From: Ceratorhiza oryzae-sativae
Lineage: Eukaryota; Basidiomycota; Agaricomycetes; Cantharellales; Ceratobasidiaceae
Reading direction: 5' to 3'
Length of the DNA: 64,000 nucleotides
Assembly (NCBI GenBank): GCA_030998015.1
Contig: JARWMV010000233.1
Coordinates: 1,860,001-1,924,000 of the forward strand
Part shown: positions 1 to 13,213 of the stretch, one piece after another
Layout of the letters: every line of letters begins with the position of its first letter
Numbering within the stretch: the stretch's first letter is position 1
Position numbers and translations under genes: made by a program
Notes under the pieces: model-generated
Databases searched by the model: none
Told to the model about the DNA's origin: nothing
The model's input: only the letters and a program-made list of their open reading frames with translations

Positions 1-318
1 AAGGCAGGGATTAGTCGCACGTATAAAGACGGCCAATGAGATCCCATGTATCCCTTTCGAGTCTCCATTCCTCACGTTCATCTCCGGTCGATTCGCCTAG
101 TCTAGGTAACCGTTAGCCCACGGTAAATAACGTACGAAGATGAACACATACTCGTTTGCACAAATCTCCAACAACTTGCTCGCCAGCCCAGCTCTATCCT
201 CCAAAATGACGTCCAACACGTCAGCCTCGCCCTCGATTCCCGCGACTTTGTTCTTGAAATAGGCAATCACATCAGCGAATGACTTGGACACCGAAGGAAT
301 CGGAACGGGGACAGGCAT
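1..318 (-). CDS. Probable Nup84/Nup107 nucleoporin, N-terminal part (runs off left edge)
   Basis: The reading frame begins at the ATG complementary to 316-318 (MPVPVPIPSVSK...) and is interrupted by a clean 50-nt intron (GTATGT donor, GGCTAACGG branch site, CCTAG acceptor, about 107-156). The next exon reads on into ...EEWRLERDTWDLIGRLY and ends at a GTGCGACTAAT donor close to the window edge. The pattern of an acidic helix followed by an ExDTWxLxxxLY motif recalls the start of the Nup84/Nup107 family, the scaffold nucleoporin of the Y-complex, but only about 100 residues are visible. Two further in-frame ATGs lie upstream, and I prefer the start just before the conserved-looking segment. The gene is divergent from the SAC3 gene across only about 90 bp. 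Seen: ORF and intron. Inferred: family. Confidence 0.45.
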
Positions 319-410
319 AATGACGGTGGTGGGGGTAAACAGCGACACACGTCGCACGTGATGTGAGCGCTTTCTGGGCATCGCGCGCTTAGCTCTGAGC
401 ACAAACGACC

Positions 411-3400
411 ATGGACACTGGGGCCGAGGCAATGGCGAGAAGGGCGCAGCGATTCGGCAAGGCGCCTACGCATGTCGAGGAGGATGTCGGAGAGGTCGAC
501 GAAGAGGCCCGGCTCGCCGAGGTGGGTCCCAGTCCTGTTCCTGTCGACTTGTGCTGACTGCCTCTAGCTCGTCCAACTCCGCGCGGTCGAGCGCAAAGAG
601 GCCGAAAGCCACGGGATCCTCAGCTCGGGCAAGACACGGCTCGAGGAAGCCAAGGATCTGGTCGGGACATGTCCAGGGTGCGTCTGTCTGTCGCCTCTTG
701 AGCGTTGGCTACTGCAAAGTCTGGGCTAGGATGATTTCAGAGTACCAGTACTATTGGCGCAAACTCCGGTACAACAACATCCATGCGCTGGAAAAGGTGT
801 GTGGCTGCTCGTCGCAGTGGGTTTGGTCGTAGTTCTGGAGTGGGACTTTTGTTGTCTAGGACGAACATGGTCAGCCGCAGTGGTACCTCACCATCAAGGA
901 CTATGCCAGGAGTGCGGCGGGGAACGAACAGGAGTTGCCCAGCGATGTTAGGCCACCAGAGGTTCTGCTCGTGCGTGACCGTTCTGTCTGAGCCCGGCCG
1001 CGACTGATGTACATGAACGAATAGCAAACGACAGACTATATCCTCTCCCACATTCTCACCACACACCCTCTGACACCCGCCAACCAAGCGTTTATACGGG
1101 ACCGGGCGAGAGCGATTGTGAAAGACTTTACGATGCAGCACGTCAGGTCCGCCACGTTCCACCCTTCCGTCCCACAGCTAAGCATGAACCTTGAACAGAA
1201 ACGCATCCGCCATCGACGCACACGAACGAATCGTCCGCATGGCTGCCCTCAGCATGCACATCTTTCGTGACCAACGCCAACCCGATGGCCCATTTGACCA
1301 CGACGGAGAACGGAAACAATTCGTAAACGGTTCGTTCTCACTTTCTTCCCTTCGTTCTTAACTAATTATGATATGGCAGCACTCTCGTACCTAACGCAAT
1401 TCTACACCGATTCGCGCACACCAACCCTTCCAAAAACATTCATCTCGCCCACCTACGTCTCTCCACACGAGGCCGAGTTTACAGCATACTGGCACCTCTT
1501 CTCATTACGGCGCCCGCCTGCACTTCCTTCTAGCGAGCACGAGGACGAGGATGGATATCCAAGCGTCATACTCAACGACCCTTTGTTTTCCCTCGCCGAA
1601 ACGTTCGTCCAGCTCTGGGCTCACTCGGATAAACTCATCAAGGAAGCCGAGAATATGCTAATCAGTCCAAAGGAACGAGCAGCTAGAGAAGCACGCGAAG
1701 CTTCCAAGGGCGTGCACCGGTTCAAGCTCCTCGAGCAGTCCCAGTCTACACCCCAAACTGAAGACTTGACAGAGGAAGAAGAAAATTGGAAACCTCAGCG
1801 ATTCGAATACCCGCCGGGCTTTGCCTTCCCCGCTCACGCAATATTGAGAAAGATAGCAGATCCGGGTGTACCATGGGTTTTAGCTGCGGTCCTCGAAGCG
1901 AGTGCGTTGGATGATGTCCGAGCGAGAGCCCTGTGGGAGGTGTGGCAGATGAGAAGAGGGGGTGACGTTTTGGTACATTTCATCCCGAATCGCAAGAGCT
2001 GGTTCGTACTGACTTGGTTTCGGCCACAGGTTTCAGAACTGGTTGATCTATTCGGATGCGACTCGGCCGAGGACGTTCGGGTGATAGTTGATACGGTGGC
2101 CGAAGCTTCCGGGAGAGCTGTTCGAAAGTTGAGACCCAAGGGATCTGACGAAATTCGAGCGTATCGGTTGGTTGGGACCATGAAATGCAAGCTGCGTTCG
2201 CTTCTTCTTTTGGCCCCATATTAACATTCACAACAGTTCCATCCCATTTCCCTCGTGCACGGCGCAACGTTCGATTGATCGACAGCAAACGCCCGACCAA
2301 TGTTCAACTTGTGGATGTTGTCAACCGGCCGTGGACTGAAACTGGTACAGGCATATATTTCCCTTGCCTGCGTTCAGTTGACTTACTACTTGCTCCGACT
2401 CTAGTAAACGACTATGACCTCACAATTGAAGAGGTTCCAGAACTAGTCCTCCCCGAACGGGTTAATATAGAAGAATCCGATGCAGCGACAAAGCCTCCCG
2501 ATTCATCTAGGGTCGCAACCCCCGCTGCAAATGGTGGCCCAGGAAACGGGAGAATTTTTGCAGGATTTGGTGCAATCGAGAAATCAAACAACCCGTTCGG
2601 GGCGGGTACGAAGAACGCTTTCGGTACTAACACATTTGGCGGAACAACAAGCGCACCGACCTCGATGACCCCAGTGACCAATCCATTCGGGAGTGGTGGG
2701 GCAACGACCACAACAGCAAACAACCTATTCGGCGCTGGCTCAGGATCCAAGCCGAATCCGTTTGGAGGCACGACGGCTCCTACGTCGAATCCGTTTGGTG
2801 GTTCATCCTCGGGTAACCCTTTCGGCGCCACATCCACATCCAAACCTAACCCATTCGGTGCCATTGCTACATCTACTGCGGCTACCACGAATCCATTCAG
2901 CAGCGCTAAACCCGCTGCAAATGGTGTAAATGGTTTTGGGGCAGGCGCAAAAGCTTTTGGGGCTGGTGCTGGCGCGTTCGGATCAACAACCACCTCTGGA
3001 GCGTTCGGTGCTGCTTCTGGAGCGTTTGGTGGTGGCTCTGGGGTATCTGGTACAGGTTCAGGAGCATTTAGTGCAAAACCTGCTGCTCCAACTTCTGCTC
3101 CCCCACCAACCAAGATCAATAGTCCACCCGCGGCCAAGCTTTCCCCTTTTGCAGCGAGCTTTGTGCCCAAATTCTCTATTCCTGGTGCGACGACCACACC
3201 AGCGCCGCCGTCCTTTCCGCACACCCCTGCATTGCCTGCGTCTGTTCCTGCGCAGGCCGTGCCATCCCCAGAGTTTGCCGAGCCGGCGGGACCGACACCT
3301 GAGCAGATTGCCGCGGCAGAGGCCGCCAAGGCCGCACGCGAAGCCAAGTTGAAGGAAAAGGTCGAGGCTGCAAAGAGGGAAGAAGCCAGACTTCGAGCAG

Positions 3401-5752
3401 AAGAGGAACGCAAGGCCAAGGAGAAGAGGGAAAGAGAGAAACTGGAATTGGAGGCTCGACAACGAGAGGCCGAGGCCGAGCAACGGCGGCTCGAGGCTGA
3501 GCAACAACGGATAGCGGCTGAACAAGAACAACTCGAGGCCAAACGCCGACAAGAGGAAGCCGAACGAGAACGACAAGTTCAGCTGAAACGCGAACACCGC
3601 GAACGTCTTCATTCGACCACGGCCCAGCTGCTTCTTGGAGATATTCTCGAAATTCTGATCGTGCCCGAAGTCCAGTATGCTATTAATCGCGAGAAACGAA
3701 ATCGGTGGCTCGTGCGGAGTGCGTTTGGGTGGTGGAAGACTCGAGCGACAAAACGTGCGAAACGGAGGCAGGTCTTGGAGAATATGGGTCTTGGGCGGGT
3801 TGGTGTCGCTGGTGCGGCTGGGGAAGTTGGAGAGTTGTTCGATGAGGAAGATGAGGAAGGAAATGCGGAGGTTGTGGCCTATGAGAGGAAGAGGACGCTC
3901 AGTCTGAGGGAGCATAGGACGGATGCCGAGTTGGCTGCTGCAATGGCCAAGGTGTGCCTCCCTCTAATTGTGGTGGCCTGTACAACACTGATGCTCGGTG
4001 ATTCAGGCTGCAGCCGAACGAGAACGATTGTGGGCGCCAGGAGTGTTTTACGACAACGTGAAGGACGTTCTTTTGACTATGGTTCACGAACAAGGAAAAA
4101 CCCTGGACGATATGCCCGGTTGGGATATATGGCTATGCACCAGCGGGGCGAACAAATCTTCGGCAGAGTGGTTGCGCAAGAAGTTCGATGCTCGACCAAC
4201 GCAACTCGTGGACGGAACTGTTTCGATCGCGGGTGTGACGCCGAGCCTGACCAAGGTATGTCTTTTCGCCGGATTTCGGGGCGACCTTGTCTGAAAGGTA
4301 TAAACTTTGCAGAAGGAATCGGCTCCTGGTCTGGTTGTGTTTGAATGTTCGCCGTATCTGGGAGCTGCGATGAACGAGACTGAATGGTTCAAGGAAGCTC
4401 TTTTATACTCTTGATATGGTTGGTTAACACTGTTGTTAGGACCTATGCATGGTCCAGCGAAGCAAACCGAATCGCTCGCCTTTTCTCAGCCATGTCGAAC
4501 CATTCCTCGTATACGCCCTCACTCTTGTTCATCGTCTGGTCGACGGACCATGTCGCTCAGCACGCCGAGGCGATTTCGCGCAAGGTACACTTTCTGCCTA
4601 CTTTGGTCTAGCCAATTGACTGAACCGGATTGTGTTGTAGATCAAAAAAGCGGCGTCCCATTTAGCGGATGTCTCTATTCAAGGAGAGCCCGCCGTGGCT
4701 GTTCTCATGGATGATACCGCAGAAGATGTCTTCGAGGAAGCGCTAGCATCTCTCGATCTTGATATCGAAGGAAGATCTCTGGTCGAACAATCGTCGGTCA
4801 CAGGTATGCCGAAACGAGACCAGCAGGTAGTAAAATATCACTAATGATCGTCACAGAGTCTTTATCAAAGCAGCTGTCTTCTTGGCACAGATCACTTACA
4901 CAGGTTCTGAGTCGGATCCCTTCTTTCGACGATGATGGTAGGTTGTCTCTCCTAGAAAATCTAACAATCTTGCGCTAAAACGCATCTTCAGACAACGCGC
5001 CGTATCTTGCCCAAGTGATATCCGTTCTTTTCAAGGCATTCAATACCATGGTTTCCGGGATTTTGCAGCTTTTGAATATGAAGTCCGAAGACGCTATTTA
5101 TTTACCACAATTTGATTCCAACCACATTCACGACACTAAGTATGCTTCATTTTTCTTTCAAGCTCAGTATGCAAGTATTGAGGATTTTGTAGATCACTGT
5201 ACAAACTCGCTGATACCTACATCGCCTCCCTGAGTTTTGCTGAGCCGGTGGATCTAAAAGTCTTCCAAAATGCGATACGACAGTATCGTCATACCAGTAA
5301 ACGTGAGCCAATCATAAAATCAAAGCGTGCTCTGAATCAACACCTCTTCCCAGCCTTTCCTGTCCGTCTTTTCTGCCAGCGCCTAGTTCAACTAGCAGAC
5401 ATTGCTCTGACACCCCTGGTATCGGGCAACCGGCCTCGTTCAGAGGTTTACGCGACAGAGCAAGCCTTTGAGTCTGCTTTAGGAGAAGCGACGAGTGTTC
5501 TCGACGCACGCGCGAAAAAGCGAACTCAGGATGGAAGTCCCGCGTAAGCCCACCCAGTTTACCTCACTTATAAATTCCGTATTAACCCATAAATCATTTA
5601 GTCGAGGTACCAAGAAGGCTCGGCTGACATCTACCGAGAGCCCGGTAAAACCAAAAGAAAACGGGGAATCTGACGGCTCTGGAGCCGCCAGACTGCGAGC
5701 GTTGCTTGATAAAACACGGAACCGTTGGGCAATTGAGAACGGAGAGCCTTGA
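411..5752 (+). CDS. SAC3: SAC3/GANP-family mRNA export factor (TREX-2 type scaffold)
   Basis: About 15 exons can be chained. After a short N-terminus (MDTGAEAMARRAQ...) come the SAC3 core signatures: GTCPG before the second intron (678-729), DYARSAAGNEQELPSDVRPPEVLL, the IVKDFTMQ helix, and HEAEFTAYWHL. A winged-helix-like VSELVDLFGCDS follows a 57-nt intron (1973-2029). Then come FG-type repeats (many NPFG/AFG, about 2575-3080), a long charged coiled coil (about 3300-3600) and a conserved C-terminal region ending ...RNRWAIENGEP. Sac3/GANP bridges the nuclear pore to transcribing genes for mRNA export. Here the canonical MCPEFER stretch is altered to MISEYQYY. One junction (about 2120-2190) does not join in frame except through a 32-nt candidate intron (2128-2159) or a frameshift. 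Small C-terminal exons flank introns at 3951-4007, 4255-4312 and later. Confidence 0.85.
2575..3080 (+). repeat. Degenerate NPFG/FG repeat-coding tract inside the SAC3 gene
   Basis: At least ten short units of the form NPFG, AFG or FGA separated by Gly/Ala/Thr/Ser spacers are encoded in one exon. Such FG motifs are used by nucleoporins and export factors to bind Mex67/NTF2-type receptors. The tract follows the SAC3 core instead of preceding it and leads into a charged coiled coil. Confidence 0.8.
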
Positions 5753-5914
5753 TTTATGTCCTGTAATGATATCTATGTGTTGCTTTCTTGCATTGTCCCT
5801 TTATAATACTTGAGAATATCTATTCCCTCGGAATGTACTCTGATGAACAGGGTCTCCCGTTGATTACGACTAAAGTTTGATCTCATTTTATTTCAACGCT
5901 AATCTACAAATCCC

Positions 5915-7113
<1,199 letters not shown>

Positions 7114-7498
7114 TAGTCCCCCAAACCCTTTAAATGCCAGGATCCTTCACGCTGAGCCTTGATTCTAGCTGTTTATCCGTTTAGATTACTTGTGGGGCTT
7201 TGTCAATTTAGAGTGATTGTCCTGCTGAAATCGATCGTAGGTGAATATTTTTGCAATTTATCTATCACTTGAATGCAATAGAGCTCTAGGAAAGTTTGGC
7301 TGATCAAAGTTTGAGGTTGAGGCGGAGATCAACGAAACAAGCTCGAGACGTCGGATGACATCATCATATTGCTCAGGGTCAAGCAAACATCACGTCAACA
7401 GGCCAATCGCGCCACCATCCTGCCACCACCTTGCTTATTCCAAGGGTATCTCTAGTCCTTGTTTGTTTTATGGTGAACATTTCTCAACCCAGTCGACT

Positions 7499-9032
7499 AT
7501 GGCGCCTCCAAAACGCTACAGCGCGAAGAGATCTGCTGCTGGTCCTTCACAAAGCCAAGCGGCTGCACGCGCAACGCAAGGACGCACGCAAGCCTCGCAG
7601 TCAACGCAGAGGGGTCGGAGACAACCGGTAGAGGAGGAAGAGGAGGAGGAGGAGGAGGAAGAGCAACCACAAGACGGCGACGATGACGAGGCTGGCGCAG
7701 GAGGGGTATATCAACCAATGTCTAATCCTCTGTCTAATGTACTTACCTTTGATCCGGCTACCTCAGGAGAACGAGCGTCGCGTCGCTTTATTAGTTCGAC
7801 TTGCTCTGTCAGTAGAGCATTCTAGAGGAACCTTACGACGTGAACAAATAAATAAAGTTGGTCTGTAACACACCCGAACAATTAACTCGCCGGTGTTCAC
7901 AAATTGCTAGTCTTCCCAAACGGTAACACTCGTGGCTTTGCTACGGTTCTCAATGAAGCCAACGGCCAACTCCGGAAGGTTTTTGGCCTGGAGCTTGTTG
8001 AGCTCATGACTCGGGCCGAGCGCGATCAAGTCGGCGCTGCTGGGGATGATGCGGATGAAGACGCACCAGGAAGGCGGAAAAAAAGTGTGTGCCATGGCTC
8101 AATATTGGGGTTCATTCTCCTCAATACTGTCTGTGTGTTTATCTAGGTGCTGCTTCTTCCAAGACCTACATTGTCCGTTCAGCACTCGATGCCTCACTCA
8201 TTGCGCTCGCCAACAAGCCCGACCCCGAAATTACGGCTGCTGGACAATCAGACCTTGACCGCCTTGCTACACGCAACAACCTCGTGAACGCCGATGATGA
8301 AGAAATTATCGCCGCCTTTTCACGGGCTGGATCCTCGATTCTTGGATGGGATTTGGGCGGAGAAGGCGAGAGTGATTGGTATAACATTATGTGTGTTATA
8401 CTTGGACTCATTCTCGTGAATGGACGGAGTATAGCGGATCGTAAGCATTTCTCCCTTGCGGATACGATCACTTTAAACCAAGAACACCACAAACAGACAC
8501 GCTCAAACGTCTTCTCAAGCCTCTCGGCCTCACAGCAACAACTGAAATGCTGCTCCCAATCAGCACACCTCGGCGAAAAATGAAATTTCCAGATTTTCTT
8601 GGACACTTGATGAAACTGGGCTACCTCGAACGGCAACGTGCCGCAACCGCCGCAGCTGGAAGCACTCAACAACCTCGGAAACGCGGCCGCCAGTCCCAAG
8701 CTACACAAGACGATGACGATGATGGAGCGATTGTGGAATGGCGGTGGGGCAGTCGCGCGCATGCCGAGATCGGGGAGAAATCAATTGCGGAATTTATGGT
8801 TGATTTTATGGTTGAGCGCGCGATGAAGGAGGCGGCTAGGCAATTGCGCCGACAGGCGCAAACGCAGGGCGAGGATGACGAAGAGGAAGAGGAGGGGGAT
8901 GAGCTCGCTGAGAGAGCCAAAGATAGGGTTGCTTTGGACGAACGCGGGAAGAAGATGCGCGAGGTGATGATGAGGGATGTGGAACGTTCCGCTGGTGGTC
9001 ATTTGAGCGAAGTCGGCAAGGGAATGAGGTGA
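7499..9032 (+). CDS. NSE3: MAGE-domain protein, SMC5/6 complex subunit Nse3
   Basis: The first exon (ATG 7499) encodes a Lys/Ala/Gln-rich tail with an uninterrupted Glu run and acidic stretch. A 61-nt intron (7706-7766) leads to ENERRVALLVRLALSVEHSRGTLRREQI, the first helix of the MAGE homology domain. Later exons give NEANGQLRKVFGLELVEL, KTYIVRSALDASLI, LGLILVNGRSI, LKRLLKPLGL and the winged-helix end EWRWGSRAHAEIGEKSIAEFM. The C-terminal tail is Arg/Glu rich. Nse3 forms with Nse1 and Nse4 the DNA-binding head bridge of SMC5/6. A single MAGE gene, as expected in fungi, is consistent with Nse3. Confidence 0.9.
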
Positions 9033-9683
9033 TTGGCGTGTCTCGCTCGTGAGCTACTGTAGTTTACTATTCTGCCACTTCTAAACTTTTCTTTCTCCGA
9101 TCACCATGGTGTGCATTAACTGAGGACTAGATGTTAAGTCATGGTTGAGGTGCATCCGCGCTCTAATTGTCCTACTATGGAAGGACCACAGTAATGCATT
9201 TCACCCCGCATGCCATAATCCTGTCCGCTTACAGCCTTGGGCGTCAACAAGTACTGTGTCAACGCGGGTGGTTCTGATTCGCTGGAACAATGCCCCCGAT
9301 CCGTAGCCCCCATATATTATATACAAAGAACAGGAAGCAAGAGACGAAACCCTCTGCGACCCCCCAGCTATTAAAGAAAGATTCTGTCTGACATGTGATC
9401 GCGAGTCAAAACCCCAGCTGACACTCGCAGGCTGCCCCGCCATGTGTTGGCAGCTTGCTTGCGCAATTGGATCGACTTGACTCATTCTACGTTGGGGCGG
9501 GGAATTTTCATGGGGCCCCATTTCAGGCCGAGCCCCGTCTTCGAAAATTTCTGATCGAAGCCAAACAGCAGGTCAATGCGATGCGACACCCCTGATAAAG
9601 GTTATATTTATACCAGTCTGCCACGAGTCTAGCTCTTCCTATAGCCAATCCATTCCTCTCTGTGTCTCGAATCTTTCGAGAAT
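9033..9683. other. Intergenic, no gene recognised
   Basis: About 650 nt between NSE3 and the zinc-cluster kinase gene. Short open frames on the minus strand lack splice support or recognisable motifs. It presumably holds the NSE3 3' UTR and the promoter of the downstream gene. Confidence 0.5.
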
Positions 9684-11856
9684 ATGGAACTTCCAAATTG
9701 GGCATATACGAGAGTACCCAAACGACTCTGTGGGTCATGGGACAACATAACCACATTGAGTTATGACGAAAACAAGGAGAACTCAGGACGAGGGAAATCG
9801 TACGTTGACGGTCCTCAAGACTGATACGAATGGTTTCAATTATCTTTTCTCCACTTTTAGACCTCGCCTTCTCGAGTTTGTATCATGCAAGGCCTGCACT
9901 GTGCGCAATGTATGCACGAATCTAACTGGAATCGCCTACTTTTCACTCATCCTTTTGTTTTACAGATGCAATGTATCTTTGACTCGCATAATGGGAGGTG
10001 CTACGGGTGTCGAAAGGCCTCCAGAAAATGTGAAATGGCCGGACATTCTTCTCTGAGAGGGTAAGTACATAACTTGGTCGGATTTGTCACGCGCCGAATT
10101 CCATACATCGCGTATACTGACAAACGCTTGTTTATAGAGGAAGCAGGGTGGGAAACACAATACACCCAGAGTTCACCTTACCTTCTGGGCTATCCACATA
10201 TCGCGTAAGATCCCTGTCCAAGATCAGAAAGCCCTTCTCTTGATTCGAATTGATTATATAGAGAACTGGGTTAGATGCAAAAAACCTTGAACCATTTAGC
10301 TTGAGAGTCACTCCTTTGAAGATTGCTGGCACGAGTAAAGAACATCCCATAGATGTGAGCGCCGAATGTCTGCCCCCAAAACCATCGGAAGACCTCTAAT
10401 GCAATCCTGATATAGCTGACTACAGATCCGCGGGACTTAGATGATAGTAAAGAGAAAATACGAGAAACGACGCCGCCGATCGAATCGAAGCCTCGAATCC
10501 GCGACACCATTAGTCGCACCATGGTAAGTAGCTGTGGCGTTTTGGGAATACCCGTGGACTTATGTACGCCTATGATAGGATGCGTATGAAATCATTTCAC
10601 GTCTGGGTAACCATAATTGCCCGGATATATCTGACAGGATTGACCAACAAACATGCACTCGCTTCCCCATGTTAAGTGGCGGTTTCGGCGATGTGTACCG
10701 CGGGGTATTGGACAATGGCGCTTTAGTTGCCATTAAGACGATGAGGCTGCGGTTTGGCTCTGGCAGCGAAGGGGCGGAGACCCTTAAAGTAAGCACTAAT
10801 CCCCGGTGATATGGTGTGAGTATCTAATCAGCGCGAAGGATACCGCTCGCGAATTACACACACATGGTCTAAATGCAACCACCCGAATGTCCTGCCTCTA
10901 CTGGGCCTTGTGTTATTCAGAGAACAGGTTGGGATGGTGTCCCCCTGGATGGCAAGCGGAAATTTGCGTCAGTACCTGAAGCAAAATCCTGGGACTGATG
11001 GCTGTTGGATGGTGGGTCTGTGTTCTTTCCTTAGTGTGCTCGAGTATTGAACAATTTACGTAGGCTACCCAGGTTTGCCAGGGATTGGAGTACTTACATA
11101 AAATTGGAATAGTAAGTCATATTGGTGTGAATTGAGAAACCGTTGTTGATTGGTCGAGGTATTCAAGGTGCATGGGGATCTTAAAGCGGTAATTACCTTC
11201 ACTCAGCTCTCAATCTAAAGATTTTACTAATATCCCCGACTACTTAGCTTAATATTCTGGTCTCGGATGCAGGAGCCCCTATGCTGATAGATTTCGGTAA
11301 CGCCATAATGAGCGAACGGACACTTCAGTTCACATCGACGACGACTAATACTCACATATCGCCACGCTGGACGGTAAGTTAGCAATAGCATGAAAACTAG
11401 TGTGCAGAGGCTAAAATATTCAGGCACCTGAAATACTGAGCGGCCAGAGCACGTGTACCAAAGCGGGCGACATATATGCACTTGGCATGGTTCGTAAATC
11501 TGGTTTGGACCTGGTGATATAGCTAATGAGTTACGAACTGGGCGTCGCTCAGACGATTCTAGTACGACCCAAGATATTTTCACTTCCCCATGATATTGAT
11601 TGCAACACTTCCAGGAGATATTTACCGGGAAAGTACCTTATGCAAACAAAAGCGACCAAGCTGTGATGTATGCAATCATCCTAAATAAAGAAAGGCCGGA
11701 ACGTCCGAGGACGAGATACCTCTGGGTAATGTACATGGGGACAGGTTGTGGCGCCTGTTAATGGAATGTTGGGCGTATGAATCGGAGCGACGACCTTGTG
11801 CTGCTGCGGTGCTGAAGATTGTGAGCCGGCCATGTTTTTGGGATATCTCCCGTTGA
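9684..11856 (+). CDS. Zn(II)2Cys6 zinc cluster fused to a TKL-like protein kinase (frameshifted near the C-terminus)
   Basis: Exons 9684-9799, 9861-9909, 9966-10060, 10138-10204, 10262-10354, 10416-10523 and 10579-10788 all join in frame. Exons 2-3 encode six cysteines (residues 48, 51, 58, 67, 70, 77) spaced C-X2-C-X6-C-X8-C-X2-C-X6-C, the fungal binuclear zinc cluster. A linker of about 100 residues precedes a kinase domain: glycine loop SGGFGDVYRG, VAIK lysine, catalytic VHGDLKALN, DFG, then WTAPEIL and DIYALGM. HGD replaces HRD, as in related basidiomycete TKL kinases, but Asp, Lys and Asn are all present. At about 11711 homology passes from ...KERPERPR to EIPLGNVHGDRLWRLLMECWA in another frame: one base is missing (lesion or sequence error). 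Without repair the product ends about 20 residues later, losing the last kinase helices. The zinc-kinase junction is supported by frame continuity; function is inference. Confidence 0.75.
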
Positions 11857-13213
11857 GTCCGCTATAATTAGATGCGCACGATTTCACGCGAGGAGCTCTT
11901 GGGTCTTTGGATCATATGAACGCAAACCGTGAGATCACTGTATTCGGTAATCACAGCTATCTGATATCTACATGTCTCCTCATAGATAATTTAAGAAACA
12001 TATTTATTCGAGCCTTGTAGATTGGTAGCTGTCTCTTTCTTGGGGAATTAACCATCGGGCGACCATACATGTTACGCCAGCCCATCAAAACAACCAAGCC
12101 TGGCTTTCGGTGTATCAACGAAAAGTTTCAGCATTCCCGGGTGGGTGTAGACATTGACACCGCTTCAAGGGGGTCATGCGGTATAGCCCCAGCATGCCCG
12201 GAGATGCACATCAACTTCATATAACAGCGTGTATGGGGTAGATTCCTTCTTTTCACGCTCTATGCACCACACTCGTGTTATTTTGATTTATTCCTAAATT
12301 CACATGCTTCTAATAACAATCCCGGTGAGGCCCAGCCTCAAATATCTTGAATCGCGGCAGAGTGAGCCTGATCAGCAGGTTGGGTTTCTAGTGGGCATTT
12401 AATGATTCAAGATATTAGCCACCCTTCAATTCAAGCCAGAATTTTTCATGAATGAAAATCAAAAATGCCCGCATACAATGGGGGTTTCTGCCAGAAAGCC
12501 GAGGCCACACCGGTCCCAAAGTTGTCGTTTTATGCAAATCCCTCATAATGATTTTTAGGCCACTTTTGAAAGACGCTTTCGGCTCGGCGCGAGAGTTTGT
12601 CGACTCAGTGTACTGTGTGCACCTAGCCACCGTCCTCTAAGTCCGATTTAGATTCCCAAGCGGAGCGTATCCTTCGCTTTGCTACATTCAAGGGTCGAGG
12701 CAATGCTGTTAACATATATGATTGCCATGCCGAGTTTTTTGCCGCAAATATATGCGCCCAAACCCCCAATTCCCCAGCTTAGACTCAACTAACGGAATGC
12801 CACGGACTGACCTAGTGTCAATATTGAGGGTTAATGGAAATGGACATACCAATGGATTCCCTGCCTGAAATAAGACGTAAAGCACCGATATCGAAAGGAA
12901 GAGTCAAAGAAATAAATTGAGAAGCTCTGTCTTCAAGAAGCAATCGTTTGAAATTGACCATCGGGATCCAAGCAACTTAGGTTATCAATCGGGTCATAGA
13001 ATATAAATAAGTACATAAATTTCTATAGTATACAATTAAGCAAAGAAGCAGAAACATTTCTCATCGCCACGAGTATTTTATCTACATAACCTATGGATGG
13101 CTTTTGCCCCTCACTAACCTTTAATCGACCATCCATGAACCCGCCCCCAACGTATCCAAAAGGCACTCATCTGCACTAATGACCCTCCCTAATCCCTAGT
13201 GCTCCATCGCGTT
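11857..13213. other. Intergenic, no gene recognised
   Basis: About 1.36 kb, moderately AT-rich, with only short unsupported frames on both strands. No repeats with clear ends, tRNA or conserved motif were seen. Confidence 0.5.

Noticed and set aside
2002..2029. 28-nt GT...AG segment in SAC3 as an ultra-short intron
   Set aside because: A normal 57-nt intron (1973-2029) with the same acceptor keeps the frame and gives a better domain match.
2412..3542. Long minus-strand frame (376 codons) opposite the SAC3 repeat region
   Set aside because: It mirrors the FG-repeat and coiled-coil coding sequence. Its Ser/Ala/Pro-only composition is that of an antisense shadow.
7739..7766. 28-nt candidate intron in NSE3
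   Set aside because: The 61-nt intron 7706-7766 restores the same frame and has ordinary length.
8650..8950. Minus-strand Ser-rich frame opposite the NSE3 tail
   Set aside because: It is a shadow of the acidic and Arg-rich NSE3 exon.
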